64,000 nt of DNA from Maratus speciosus (lineage: Eukaryota; Arthropoda; Arachnida; Araneae; Salticidae): the NCBI GenBank assembly GCA_963932465.1, contig OZ010792.1, positions 15,331,701-15,395,700 of the forward strand, written 5' to 3'. Position numbers and translations under genes: made by a program. Below are positions 11,396-23,070 of this stretch, piece after piece. The notes under the pieces are model-generated. The model was not told the origin of the DNA. It saw nothing but the letters and a program-made list of their open reading frames with translations, and did no database searches. Each line of letters begins with the position of its first letter. The first letter of the stretch is position 1.

Positions 11396-14300
11396 TCATA
11401 CTCCTATTATAAAGAGGTAAAAATTGTTTATTTGTCGGAGATAAGCTCAGGAACTACCGAACCGATTCCAAATGTAATGGTATCAAAATGATGGTGTTCG
11501 CCCAACTTAGAACATAGGCTATATCTTATGTCGGTGCCACTACCCCAAAGGGGGTGCAGGGGCAAAAACGTTCTAAAAATGCGATTTTTGCGTTACTGAA
11601 GGGCCTAGAAATATGAAATTTGGAATATTAGTTACTTATAAGATATAAATGGTGTATAAGAACAGTTCTTAAACAATTCGAAATTTAAAAGAGGTGAAAA
11701 TGCACAAAAAGCGTTCTAAAAAACGTTCTAAATGGTAGTTTCTACATAATATCAGGAAATACCAAACCGATTTCAAAAGTAATGGTATCAAAATGATGGT
11801 GTTAGTCCAACTTAGAACATAGGCTATATTTTATGTCGGTGCCACTACCCCAAAGGGGGTGCAGGAGCAAAAAACGTTCTAAAAATGCGATTTTTGCGTT
11901 ACTGAAGGACCTAGAAATATGAAATTTGGAATATTAGTTACTTATAAGATATAAATGGTGTCAAAGAACAGTTCTTAAACAATTCGAAATTTAAAAGGGG
12001 TGAAAATGCACAGAAAGCGTTCTAAAAAACGTTCTAAATGGTAGTTTCTACATAATCTCAGGAAATACCAAACCGATTTAAAAAATATTAGTGTCAAAAT
12101 GATAGTGACAACGTTTGCTCCAAGATAGGCTATGTTTTATGTGGGTGCCACAACCCCAAAGGGGGTGTACGAGCAAAAAACGTTCTAAAAATGCGATTTA
12201 TGTGTTACTGATGGGCCTAGAAATATGAAATTTGAAGTATCAGCTACTTATTAGATATAAAGGATTTCTAAGAACAGTTCTTAAACAATTCTAAATTTAA
12301 AAGGGGTGAAAATGCGCGAAAAGCGTTCTAAAAAACGTTCTAAATGGTAGTTTCTACAGAATCTCAGAAAATACCAAACCGATTTGAAAAATAATGGCGT
12401 CAAAATGATGGTGAAAATCCCTGCTCCAACATAGGCTATGTTTTATGTCGGTGCCACTACCCCAAAGGGGCTGCAGGAGAAGAACGTTCTAAATTGCTGT
12501 TTTTGCGTGACGGAAGGGCCTTTAATCGTGAAATTTAGAATGGTAGTTAGTTATAAGATATCAATGATCTCTAAGGACATTTCCTAAAAAATCGAAATTT
12601 AAAAGGGGGGTCAAAATGCGCAAAAAGCGTTGTAAAAAACGTTCTAAATTGCACTTTCTATGCAATCTCAGGAAATAATGAAACGATTTCAAATATAATG
12701 GCGTTAAAATGATGGTGACAGATCTTGCTCCAATATAGGCTATATTTTATATATGTTTCCACTAACCCAGAGGAGATGCAGGAGCAAAATGAGCGAAAAG
12801 CGTTCTAAAAACGTTCTAAATGCCGATTTGTCACCAATATCTCAGGAAGAATCAAACTGATTTCAAAAGTAATGTTAAGAAATTGATGCTGACAGCCTCT
12901 GTTCTAACATAGACGCTATTTTAAGTCGGTATCGCTATCACCTAGACGTTGCAGGAGCAAAAAAGCGTTCCAAATTTCGATTTTTGTGATCGGTAGGGGC
13001 TAGCAACTTAAAATTAGGCAAGGTACATATGTATTACATATAAATTATCTTTAAGAACAGTTTCGAGAAAATTGGAAATTTAAAAAGGGTTGAAAATGTG
13101 CGAAAAGCGTTCTAAAAACATTCTAAATTGCGATTTCTACTCAATCTCAGGAAATTCCAAAGCTGTTTCAAAAGTAATGGTTGCAAATCAATGGTGACAG
13201 TCCCTGCTATAACATAGGTTATATTTTATGTTGCTGTCACTACCATCTGAGGGTTGCAAAAGCAAAACATGTTCTAATTTGCGTTTTTTGCATAACTGAA
13301 GGGTCTAACACTTTGAAGTATGGCATGGTATTTACTTACAAGATGCAACTGCTTTCTAAGAACTGTCGAAAGAAAATTTCAAATTTAAAAAGTTGAAGTG
13401 AGCGAAAAGCGTTGTAAATAACAATTTTTATGTAATGTTATCAAATACCAAACCGATTAAAAAAATAATGATGACAAATTGTTGGTGATAGAACCTGCTC
13501 AATCATAAGCTATATTTTATGTCTGTGCCACTACCACCAGAGGGTTTCAGTAGCTAAAAACTTTCTAAATTGCGATTTCTGTGATACTGAAAAGGCTAGA
13601 AACTTCAAATATGGCATGGTAGTTACTTATAAAATATAAATGCCCTCGAAGGACTGTCGAAAATAAATTCGAATTAAAAAGGGGTGAAGTGAAGGGGATG
13701 TGCGAAAAGCATTCTAAAAAAGTCCTAAATTACGATTTCTACGCAATTTCAGGGAATATAAGCCAAATATAAAGGTAATAGCTGCGAATCAATGGTAGCA
13801 GTCTCTGATCCTACACAGGCTATATTTTATGCCGATGATTCTACCACCTGGGGTTCACAGGAACAACAAACGCTCTAAAAAAGGCCTTTAAAAGCTTTCT
13901 AAATTACGTTTCTGTGGAATATTAGGAAATAACAAACCAATTTCAAAATTAATGTTGGCAAATTAATGGTGACAGTTTCTATTTCAACACAGCCCTTTAT
14001 GTTGAAAGAGGTGGTAGAACTTGGAATTTGACATGATGGTTAATTTTAAGATGTAAGAAGATGGTTTCTAGAAAATTCAAAACTTCAAATGAATACTGAA
14101 ATGAGCGTATTAACTGAGCATAAAAGTTTCAAAATATTTTCTAAATTATTATTTATTTAGTTTTATTTCGTTTTATTAATTTAAGTCTCATTTCTGCTTT
14201 ATGCAGTGTAACAATGATGCTTAATCAAATTGTGTTTTAAATAGTAATTGTTTTAATTATTTCTAAAAGTAATAAGTACCTTTTAATAAACTAAAATATT

Positions 14301-14411
14301 ACCTTTTAATAAAATAAAAATTTAGTTAGTACCTTTTAATAAAAATTAGACATATAAATATCACTTGGCATATTTCAAATATTACGCGAGCAAAGCCGCG
14401 GGATTTGCTAG
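11396..14411 (+). mobile_element. Helitron family A, copy 1, 3,016 bp
   Basis: Starts TCATACTCCTATTATAAAG after A11395 and ends GGGATTTGCTAG before T14412. The terminal hairpin CGCGAGCAAAGCCGCG is at 14385-14400. It sits only 11 bp inside the 5' end of the outer copy. Same length as copy 3. It encodes no protein; the interior is a degenerate tandem array of ~305-bp units. Confidence 0.9.
11480..13990 (+). repeat. ~305-bp degenerate tandem units inside Helitron A
   Basis: The landmark AGGCTAT(A/G)TTTTATG recurs near 11517, 11821, 12127, 12432, 12737, 12910, 13215, 13506 and 13817. Spacing is about 305 bp except one shortened unit of about 170 bp. Each unit also carries paired CGTTCTAA motifs and a CTACCCCAAAGGGGGTGCAG block. 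Divergence increases toward the 3' end. Confidence 0.8.
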
Positions 14412-14962
14412 TACTATTATAAAGAGGAAAAAATTGTTTATTTGTAGGAGGTAAAATCAGGAACTACCGAACCGATTCCAAAAGTGATGGTATCAAAAGA
14501 ATGGTGTTAGTCCAACTTAGAAAATAGGCTATATCTTATGTCGGTGCCACAACCCCCAAGGTGGTGAAGGAACAAAAAACGTTCTAAAAATGCGATTTTT
14601 GCGTTACTGAAGGGCCTAGAAATATGGAATTTGGAATATTAGTTACTTATAAGATATAAATGTTGTCTAAGAACAGTTCTTAAACAATTCAAAATTTAAA
14701 AGGGGTGAAAATGCACAAAAAGCGTTCTAAAAAACGTTCTAAATGTTAGTTTCTACATAATCTCAGGAAATACCAAACCGATTTAAAAAGTAATGGTATC
14801 AAAATGATGGTGTTAGTCCAACTTAGAACATAGGCTATATTTTATGTCGGTGTCACTACCCCAAACGGGGTGCAGGAGAAAAAAACGTTCTAAAAATGCG
14901 ATTTTTGCGTTACTGAAGGGCCTAGAAATATGAAATTTGGAATATTAGTTGCTTATAAGATA

Positions 14963-17900
14963 CTAGCAAATCCCGCGGCTTTGCTCGCGTAATATTTGAA
15001 ATATGCCAAGTGATATTTATATGTCTAATTTTTATTAAAAGGTACTAACTAAATTTTTATTTTATTAAAAGGTAATATTTTAGTTTATTAAAAGGTACTT
15101 ATTACTTTTAGAAATAATTAAAACAATTACTATTTAAAACACAATTTGATTAAGCATCATTGTTACACTGCATAAAGCAGAAATGAGACTTAAATTAATA
15201 AAACGAAATAAAACTAAATAAATAATAATTTAGAAAATATTTTGAAACTTTTATGCTCAGTTAATACGCTCATTTCAGTATTCATTTGAAGTTTTGAATT
15301 TTCTAGAAACCATCTTCTTACATCTTAAAATTAACCATCATGTCAAATTCCAAGTTCTACCACCTCTTTCAACATAAAGGGCTGTGTTGAAATAGAAACT
15401 GTCACCATTAATTTGCCAACATTAATTTTGAAATTGGTTTGTTATTTCCTAATATTCCACAGAAACGTAATTTAGAAAGCTTTTAAAGGCCTTTTTTAGA
15501 GCGTTTGTTGTTCCTGTGAACCCCAGGTGGTAGAATCATCGGCATAAAATATAGCCTGTGTAGGATCAGAGACTGCTACCATTGATTCGCAGCTATTACC
15601 TTTATATTTGGCTTATATTCCCTGAAATTGCGTAGAAATCGTAATTTAGGACTTTTTTAGAATGCTTTTCGCACATCCCCTTCACTTCACCCCTTTTTAA
15701 TTCGAATTTATTTTCGACAGTCCTTCGAGGGCATTTATATTTTATAAGTAACTACCATGCCATATTTGAAGTTTCTAGCCTTTTCAGTATCACAGAAATC
15801 GCAATTTAGAAAGTTTTTAGCTACTGAAACCCTCTGGTGGTAGTGGCACAGACATAAAATATAGCTTATGATTGAGCAGGTTCTATCACCAACAATTTGT
15901 CATCATTATTTTTTTAATCGGTTTGGTATTTGATAACATTACATAAAAATTGTTATTTACAACGCTTTTCGCTCACTTCAACTTTTTAAATTTGAAATTT
16001 TCTTTCGACAGTTCTTAGAAAGCAATTGCATCTTGTAAGTAAATACCATGCCATACTTCAAAGTGTTAGACCCTTCAGTTATGCAAAAAACGCAAATTAG
16101 AACATGTTTTGCTTTTGCAACCCTCAGATGGTAGTGACAGCAACATAAAATATAACCTATGTTATAGCAGGGACTGTCACCATTGATTTGCAACCATTAC
16201 TTTTGAAACAGCTTTGGAATTTCCTGAGATTGAGTAGAAATCGCAATTTAGAATGTTTTTAGAACGCTTTTCGCACATTTTCAACCCTTTTTAAATTTCC
16301 AATTTTCTCGAAACTGTTCTTAAAGATAATTTATATGTAATACATATGTACCTTGCCTAATTTTAAGTTGCTAGCCCCTACCGATCACAAAAATCGAAAT
16401 TTGGAACGCTTTTTTGCTCCTGCAACGTCTAGGTGATAGCGATACCGACTTAAAACAGCGTCTATGTTAGAACAGAGGCTGTCAGCATCAATTTCTTAAC
16501 ATTACTTTTGAAATCAGTTTGATTCTTCCTGAGATATTGGTGACAAATCGGCATTTAGAACGTTTTTAGAACGCTTTTCGCTCATTTTGCTCCTGCATCT
16601 CCTCTGGGTTAGTGGAAACATATATAAAATATAGCCTATCTTGGAGCAAGATCTGTCACCATCATTTTAACGCCATTATATTTGAAATCGTTTCATTATT
16701 TCCTGAGATTGCATAGAAAGTGCAATTTAGAACGTTTTTTACAACGCTTTTTGCGCATTTTGACCCCCCTTTTAAATTTCGATTTTTTAGGAAATGTCCT
16801 TAGAGATCATTGATATCTTATAACTAACTACCATTCTAAATTTCACGATTAAAAGCCCTTCCGTCACGCAAAAACAGCAATTTAGAACGTTCTTCTCCTG
16901 CAGCCCCTTTGGGGTAGTGGCACCGACATAAAACATAGCCTATGTTGGAGCAGGGATTTTCACCATCATTTTGACGCCATTATTTTTCAAATCGGTTTGG
17001 TATTTTCTGAGATTCTGTAGAAACTACCATTTAGAACGTTTTTTAGAACGCTTTTCGCGCATTTTCACCCCTTTTAAATTTAGAATTGTTTAAGAACTGT
17101 TCTTAGAAATCCTTTATATCTAATAAGTAGCTGATACTTCAAATTTCATATTTCTAGGCCCATCAGTAACACATAAATCGCATTTTTAGAACGTTTTTTG
17201 CTCGTACACCCCCATTGGGGTTGTGGCACCCACATAAAACATAGCCTATCTTGGAGCAAACGTTGTCACTATCATTTTGACACTAATATTTTTTAAATCG
17301 GTTTGGTATTTCCTGAGATTATGTAGAAACTACCATTTAGAACGTTTTTTAGAACGCTTTCTGTGCATTTTCACCCCTTTTAAATTTCGAATTGTTTAAG
17401 AACTGTTCTTTGACACCATTTATATCTTATAAGTAACTAATATTCCAAATTTCATATTTCTAGGTCCTTCAGTAACGCAAAAATCGCATTTTTAGAACGT
17501 TTTTTGCTCCTGCACCCACTTTGGGGTAGTGGCACCGACATAAAATATAGCCTATGTTCTAAGTTGGACTAACACCATCATTTTGATACCATTACTTTTG
17601 AAATCGGTTTGGTATTTCCTGATATTATGTAGAAACTACCATTTAGAACGTTTTTTAGAACGCTTTTTGTGCATTTTCACCTCTTTTAAATTTCGAATTG
17701 TTTAAGAACTGTTCTTATACACCATTTATATCTTATAAGTAACTAATATTCCAAATTTCATATTTCTAGGCCCTTCAGTAACGCAAAAATCGCATTTTTA
17801 GAACGTTTTTGCCCCTGCACCCCCTTTGGGGTAGTGGCACCGACATAAGATATAGCCTATGTTCTAAGTTGGGCGAACACCATCATTTTGATACCATTAC

Positions 17901-17978
17901 ATTTGGAATCGGTTCGGTAGTTCCTGAGCTTATCTCCGACAAATAAACAATTTTTACCTCTTTATAATAGGAGTATGA
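14963..17978 (-). mobile_element. Helitron family A, copy 3, 3,016 bp, inverted
   Basis: On the plus strand it begins CTAGCAAATCCCGCGGC after A14962 and ends GGAGTATGA before T17979, so it is an exact reverse-orientation Helitron inserted in outer copy 2. Its length equals copy 1 and the two read almost base for base as reverse complements across the full 3 kb. Confidence 0.9.
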
Positions 17979-20821
17979 TAAATGATGTCTAAGAACAGTT
18001 CTTAAACAATTCGAAATTTAAAAGGGTGAAAATGCACAAAAAGCGTTCTAAAAAACGTTCTAAATAGTAGTTTCTACATAATCTCAGGAAATACCAAATC
18101 GATTTCAAAAGTAATGGTATCAAAATGATGGTGTTAGTCCAACTTAGAACATAGGCTATATTTTATGTCGGTGCCACTACCCCAAAGGGGATGCAGGAGC
18201 AAAAAACGTTCTAAAAATGCGCTTTTTGCGTTACTGAAGGGCCTAGAAATATGAAATTTGGAATATTAGTTACTTATAAGATATAAATAATGTCTAAGAA
18301 CAGTTCTTAAACAATTCGAAATTTAAAAGGGGTAAAAATGCACAAAAAGCGTTCTAAAAACTTTCTAAATGGTAGTTTCTACATAATCTCAAGAAATACC
18401 AAACCGATTTAAAAAATATTGGTGTCAAAATGATAGTGACAACGTTTGCTCCAAGATAGGCTATGTTTTATGTCGGTGCCACTACCCCAAAGGGTGTGTA
18501 GGAGCAAAAAACGTTCTAAAAATGCGATTTATGTGTTACTGAAGGGCCTAGAAATATGAAATTTGAAGTATCAGCTACTTATTAGATATAAAGCATTTCT
18601 AAGAACAGTTCTTAAACAATTCGAAATTTAAAAGGGGTGAAAATGCGCGAAAAGCGTTCTAAAAAACGTTCTAAATGGTGATTTCTACACAATCTCAGGA
18701 AATAGCAAACCGATTAAAAAACTAATGGCGTCAAAATGATAGTGACAACGTTTTCTCCAAGATAGGCTATGTTTTATGTCGGTGCCACTACCCCAAAGGG
18801 GGTGCAGGAGAAAAACGTTCTAAATTGCGGATTTTGCGTGACGGAAGGTCTTGAATCGTGAAATTTAGAATGGTAGTTAGTTATAAGATATCAATGATCT
18901 CTAAGGACATTTCCTAAAAAAGTCGAAATTTAAAAGGGGGTGTCAAAACGCGCAAAAAGCGTTGTAAAAAACGTTCTAAATTGCGATTTCAAGCAATCTC
19001 AGGAAATACTGAACCGATTTCAAATATAATGGTGTAAAAATGATGGGGACAGATCTTGCTCCAAGATAGGCTATATTTTATATCTGTTTCCACTACCCCA
19101 GAGGAGATGCAGGAGCAAAATGAGCGAAAAGCGTTCTAAAAACGTTCTAAATGCCGATTTGTCACCAATATCTCAGGAAGAATCAACTGATTTCAAAAGT
19201 AATGGTAAGAAATTGATGCTGACAGCCTCTTCTCTAACATAGACGCTATTTTAAGTCGGTATCACTATCACCTAGACGTTGCAGGAGCAAAAAAGCTTTC
19301 TAAATTTCGATTTTTGTGATCGGTAGGGGCTAGCAACTTAAAATTAGGCAAGGTACATATTTATTACATATAAATGATCTTTAAGAACAGTTTCGAAAAA
19401 ATTGGAAATTTAAAAAAGGGTGGAAATGCGCGAAAAGCGTTCTAAAAACGTTCTAAATTGCGATTTCTACTCAATCTGAGGAAATTCCAAAGCTATTTCA
19501 AAAGTAATGGTTGCAAATCAATGGTGACAGCCCCTGCTATAACATAGGTTATATTTTATGTTGCTGTCACTACCATCTGAGGGTTGCAAAAGCAAAACAT
19601 GTTCTAATTTGCGTTTTTTGCATAACTGAAGATTCTAACACTTTGACGTATGACATGGTATTTACTTACAAGATGCAACTGCTTTCTAAGAACTGCCGAA
19701 AGAAAATTTCAAATTTAAAAAGATGAAGCGAGCGAAAAGCGTTATAAATTACAATTTTTATGTAATCTTATCAAATACCAAACCGATTAAAAAATAATGA
19801 TGACAAATTGTTGGTGATAGAACCTGCTCAAACATAAGCTATATTTTATGTCTGTGCCACTACCACCAGAGGGTTGCAGGAGCTAAAAACTTTCTAAATT
19901 GCGATTTCTGTGATACTGAAAAGGCTAGAAACTTTAAATATGGCATGGTAGTTACTTATAAAATATAAATGCCCTCGAAGGACTGTCGAAAATACATTCG
20001 AATTAAAAAGGGGTGAAGTGAAGGAGAGGTGCGAAAAGCATTCTAAAAAAGTCCTAAATTACGATTTCTACGCAATTTCAGGGAATATAAACGAAATATA
20101 AAAGTAATAGTTGCGAATCAATGGTAACAGTCTCTGATCCTACACAGGCTATATTTTATGCCGATGATTCTACCACCTGGGGTTCACAGGAACAACAAAC
20201 GCTCTAAAAAAGGCCTTTAAAAACTTTCTAAATTACGTTTCTGTGGAATACTAGGAGATAACAAACCAATTTCAAAATTGATGTTGGCAAATTAATGGTG
20301 ACAGTTCCTATTTCAACATAGCCCTTTATGTTGAGAGAGGTGGTAGGACTTGGAATTTGACATGATGGTTAATTTTAAGATGTAAGAAGATAGTTTCTAA
20401 AAAATTCAAAACTTCAAATGAATACTGAAATGAGCGTATTAATTGAGCATAAAAGTTTCAAAATATTTTCTTAATTATTATTTATTTATTTTTATTTCGT
20501 TTTATTAATTTAAATCTCATTTCTGCCTTATGCAGTGTAACAATGATGTTTAATCAAACTGTGTTTTAAATAGTAATTTTTTTAATTATTCCTAAAAGTA
20601 ATAAGTACCTTTTAATAAAATAAAATATTATCTTTTAATAAAATAAAAAAAAAATTTAGTACCTTTTAATAAAAATTAGACTTATAAATATCACTTGGCA
20701 TATTTAAAATATTACGCGAGCAAAGCCGCGGGGTTTGCTAGTCGTTGATAAAGTAGAATTGGCAATGCCAAACTCTTTGCAGATTTCTGTCATCGTCTAT
20801 CTTTTTCATCAACTGCATTAA

Positions 20822-21037
20822 CTCTTTCAGGGGCAAGGCTATTCTGCTCAAAAAAGTTCAAATAATTAATTCGCACCGCAATTAACAAACAAATTTATTT
20901 GAAAATAATCAACAGCTTTTTTTTTCCCACGTGTATTATGAAATCGAAATTGTACTAGAAAAATACTGGTGCCATTTGGTAATTCAGGCATTAAAATTAA
21001 CGGTTTGCAGACTGCAAACGGCTAAACCCTCAAAGGG
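20822..21037 (+). mobile_element. TTAA MITE, 216 bp, in pogo transposase
   Basis: TTAA at 20818-20821; CTAA (mutated) at 21038-21041. Removing the element plus one four-base site restores the transposase frame, confirming it as an insertion. Palindromic CGGTTTGCAGACTGCAAACG near the right end. Confidence 0.75.
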
Positions 21038-21439
21038 CTAAGCACGTTCATCTTCATTTGAAACGAAGTAGCAGTTTGTTTTCGCACCAATTTCTCAGCC
21101 ATTGTGCTCGTAAAACATAAGCTGTTTTCCGAAAAACTCGAAATTCACTGATTTTCACACAAAATTCAGTAGTTTTAACACAAAAGTCACCACTCTGAAT
21201 CTGAACTCATACTAACTAGATCGAAAGCGAATTTTTTCGGGTTAAACGATTTTTGTTTCGTGTTAAAAGAAAAATAAATTATTAAATTGCATAGTATACT
21301 GTCCGGACCGCTATATCATTTCGTGTTAACCGATTTTTCATGTTAAGCGTTTTCGTGTTAAATGTATTTCACTGTATTTCTTTATGTTATATTTAACAGA
21401 TAATATAACCGCCAGAAGGTCACCCAAAGCAATTTTTAT

Positions 21440-21835
21440 CGTTTAGTTTCTGATAAAACATGAGGCTATTATAAACTATATTTTATTTTCAGTAACCATA
21501 TTAATGTTACAAACAAATGAAGGTATATGAATCATTAGATACTATATATTTTTGTCAAGTTTCTTGAATATCTTGACATCGCTTTACCTGGGTTTATGTA
21601 ATATTCCGCGATAGTGACATCCTATGCATACATTTCTATAAATGTTACTTAAGACTGGATCGTAAATGGGGAATTCTCCAGCGGATACAAACGACATAAT
21701 TTTATATAAATAAAAGAGTGTATTTTAAGTCTTAAAATTGGAATATGTTTTGTACTATCTATATTTATATTTTTTTCCCCTGAAAAAAGCAAAATACCCG
21801 CTTGCCGCTTGTTTTTTTTTTTTTTTTTCAAATAA
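21440..21835 (+). repeat. Fragment of Helitron family B
   Basis: Matches the interior of the Helitron at 44913 (around 45520-45790): shared strings include TATTCCGCGATA and GGAATATGTTTTG. No Helitron ends here. It is cut by a T-run at about 21811-21829. Confidence 0.5.
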
Positions 21836-22199
21836 TGTATCTACTGCGTTTATTATGTGAGAAGGAATATCTGATATAACTGATTTAATGAGCACAGCTA
21901 ACGAAAGAAAAGCACACATCAATTTAAAACGCCATTAGAAAAAAGCCTAATTAATGAACTCGGAAGAATAGAAATGGCATTTGAGGGTTTTTCTTATTAA
22001 TTATGGAATACTTATTTCAAATGGATATTTAAATACAGTATTTTTAAAAAAGAGGAATTTTCAACGCATTTTTTATAAATACATTTATAATAAAATACAC
22101 AATAAAATCCAAGCCAATTTAACGTATTTTTAATAACATTTTCCAAAAAATATAAATATAAATATACTTTATATAAAATATAAATATAAAAATACTTTT

Positions 22200-22202
22200 T
22201 CC

Positions 22203-22234
<32 letters not shown>

Positions 22235-22276
22235 TAACTTTTATCATTTTTTTTTTCAAATGTATTCTAATTAGCG

Positions 22277-22305
<29 letters not shown>
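22200..22305. repeat. Low complexity: poly-A and (TA)n
   Basis: About 29 A near 22202-22230, T-rich spacer, then (TA)n at about 22277-22304. Confidence 0.8.
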
Positions 22306-22308
<3 letters not shown>

Positions 22309-22339
22309 TGTAGAAAACCTTGTACGATGAATAATGTAT

Positions 22340-22672
22340 TGTCAGGCTAGCTCAGTTTCAATTCACTCAGAAATTTCACATAATTTCAAAATATCACATT
22401 CTCGGGGTAGCTTTTTTTAAATATTTTTTATTTAATCTTGATAAGACGGCACATCACAAGTAGAACGGCACATAACACATAGACACAAAATAATAAAAGC
22501 GCGAATAACTTTCTACATGTTAGCACAACTCAAAACAGAACACAACTACAGTCAACGCTGTAACAGAACACTCTCCAACTCACAGCATTTCTCATTCGGC
22601 AAAGCTCACGGAAAACGGTCACGTGACTGCCGGTAGAGTCTATTTGTTTTAGAACGGGTGGCGCGCGTTACA
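22340..22672 (-). repeat. 3' LTR, 333 bp
   Basis: In element orientation it runs TGTAACGCGC...GCCTGACA, with the TG..CA ends typical of LTRs. Same length as the 5' LTR, with no difference seen. Confidence 0.95.
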
Positions 22673-23070
22673 TCCTCCCCCTCTGTTTCCGATTTACGTC
22701 TCGGAGAGGAAACAGGATGCTTTCTGGGTCTTCCTCTTTTCCTTAAGGGTGCAACTGGAATAGTTTCAGTTTCTTGAAATGGTGACAAAGCGGAAACATG
22801 GTAAGACCCAATTCGCTCAGTAGGATTGTCCAGGCTAGCAATGTCATATGTCACTAGTGACTTTTGAGTCAAAACTATGTATGGCCCATCTCTCTTAGGC
22901 ATAAATTTTGCTGTTTTATTTTTACTTGCTTTGCTCACAGGATGTAGGTTAACCCATACTTTATCACCAGGTGCGAAATACACTCGTCTACGATTTTTAT
23001 CGTAATATTTCTTCCGCTGATCTTGTTTCATTTCAACACGCTCTTTCACACTTTTTTGAAATATTTGCAA
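22606..23070 (-). CDS. Integrase C-terminal (GPY/F) segment, shifted frame
   Basis: Continuation of the polyprotein in another frame, overlapping the main frame by 38 bases. It has no ATG; the open stretch starts at a TTG. It encodes the basic QRKKYYDKNRR stretch, GDKVWVNL, then KRDGPYIVL: the GPY/F module that follows the catalytic core in Ty3-type integrases and helps multimerisation. The tail contains KRGRPRKHP, similar to an AT-hook, instead of a chromodomain. The last 22 codons lie inside the 3' LTR, and the polypurine tract is inside the frame. The switch from the main frame lies near an A6 run around 23052-23058. A single-base indel is the simple explanation; a programmed shift at this place would be unusual for the family. 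Confidence 0.8.
   Translation of the reverse strand: MQIFQKSVKERVEMKQDQRKKYYDKNRRRVYFAPGDKVWVNLHPVSKASKNKTAKFMPKRDGPYIVLTQKSLVTYDIASLDNPTERIGSYHVSALSPFQETETIPVAPLRKRGRPRKHPVSSPRRKSETEGEDVTRATRSKTNRLYRQSRDRFP
22673..22685 (-). promoter_or_regulatory. Polypurine tract (plus-strand primer site)
   Basis: CAGAGGGGGAGGA on the minus strand abuts the 3' LTR directly, the expected site for priming second-strand DNA. Confidence 0.85.

Larger units (their letters stand above)
11385..20741 (+). mobile_element. Helitron family A, outer copy 2 (split in three)
   Basis: Non-autonomous Helitron inserted between A (11384) and T (20742). The 5' end TCTATCTTCTA lies at 11385-11395, then continues at 14412-14962 and 17979-20741. 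The 3' end at 20741 is CTAG preceded by a hairpin (CGCGAGCAAAGCCGCG). Helitron hallmarks present: 5' TC, 3' CTRR with an upstream stem-loop, A/T target, no target duplication. No Rep/helicase gene. About 3.3 kb excluding the inserts. It is the oldest of the three copies: its short internal frame differs from the other two, which agree with each other. Confidence 0.85.
11227..21102 (-). pseudogene. Pogo/Tigger transposase, N-terminal part, in three pieces
   Basis: Minus-strand start codon at 21102-21100 (reading MAEKLVRKQTATSF). The first piece runs to 21038 and the second from 20817 to 20742, separated by a TTAA MITE. The second piece encodes TEICKEFGIANSTLST, the psq/CENP-B-type helix-turn-helix recognition region of pogo transposases. 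Skipping the Helitron nest, the codon split between 20742 and 11384 closes exactly and the frame continues as IIKSRDPIT, then KRTRTAKHEDLETFLLV, which is the start of the second CENP-B DNA-binding domain. Disruptions: a one-base frame change near 20791-20797, TGA at 11358-11356, TGA at 11271-11269 (tryptophan expected in relatives), and a stop at about 11227. The DDE catalytic domain is absent. The DNA-binding half of a dead transposase is what remains. Confidence 0.8.
11009..21374 (-). mobile_element. Pogo/Tigger-like element relic, split by nested Helitrons and a MITE
   Basis: The left terminus CAGGGAAATACGTTTAACAC (11009) and the right terminus, read on the minus strand, CAGTGAAATACATTTAACAC (ending 21374) form matching inverted repeats 10.4 kb apart, each bordered by TA (11007-11008, 21375-21376). 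TA duplication and CAG-starting ends are typical of pogo/Tigger. Removing the inserts leaves about 0.8 kb containing the start of a transposase gene, so this was already an internally deleted copy before it was invaded. Confidence 0.8.

Noticed and set aside
13181..19726. Three near-identical 71-codon frames (13181-13396 plus, 15978-16193 minus, 19511-19726 plus)
   Set aside because: They are the same stretch of Helitron A seen in its three copies. The frame lies in a degenerate tandem array with no domain; identity reflects recent transposition, not selection on protein.
23033..23070. Programmed -1 frameshift between Gag and Pol
   Set aside because: The frame change is at the integrase tail, not the Gag/Pol border, and Gag-Pol is otherwise one continuous frame.
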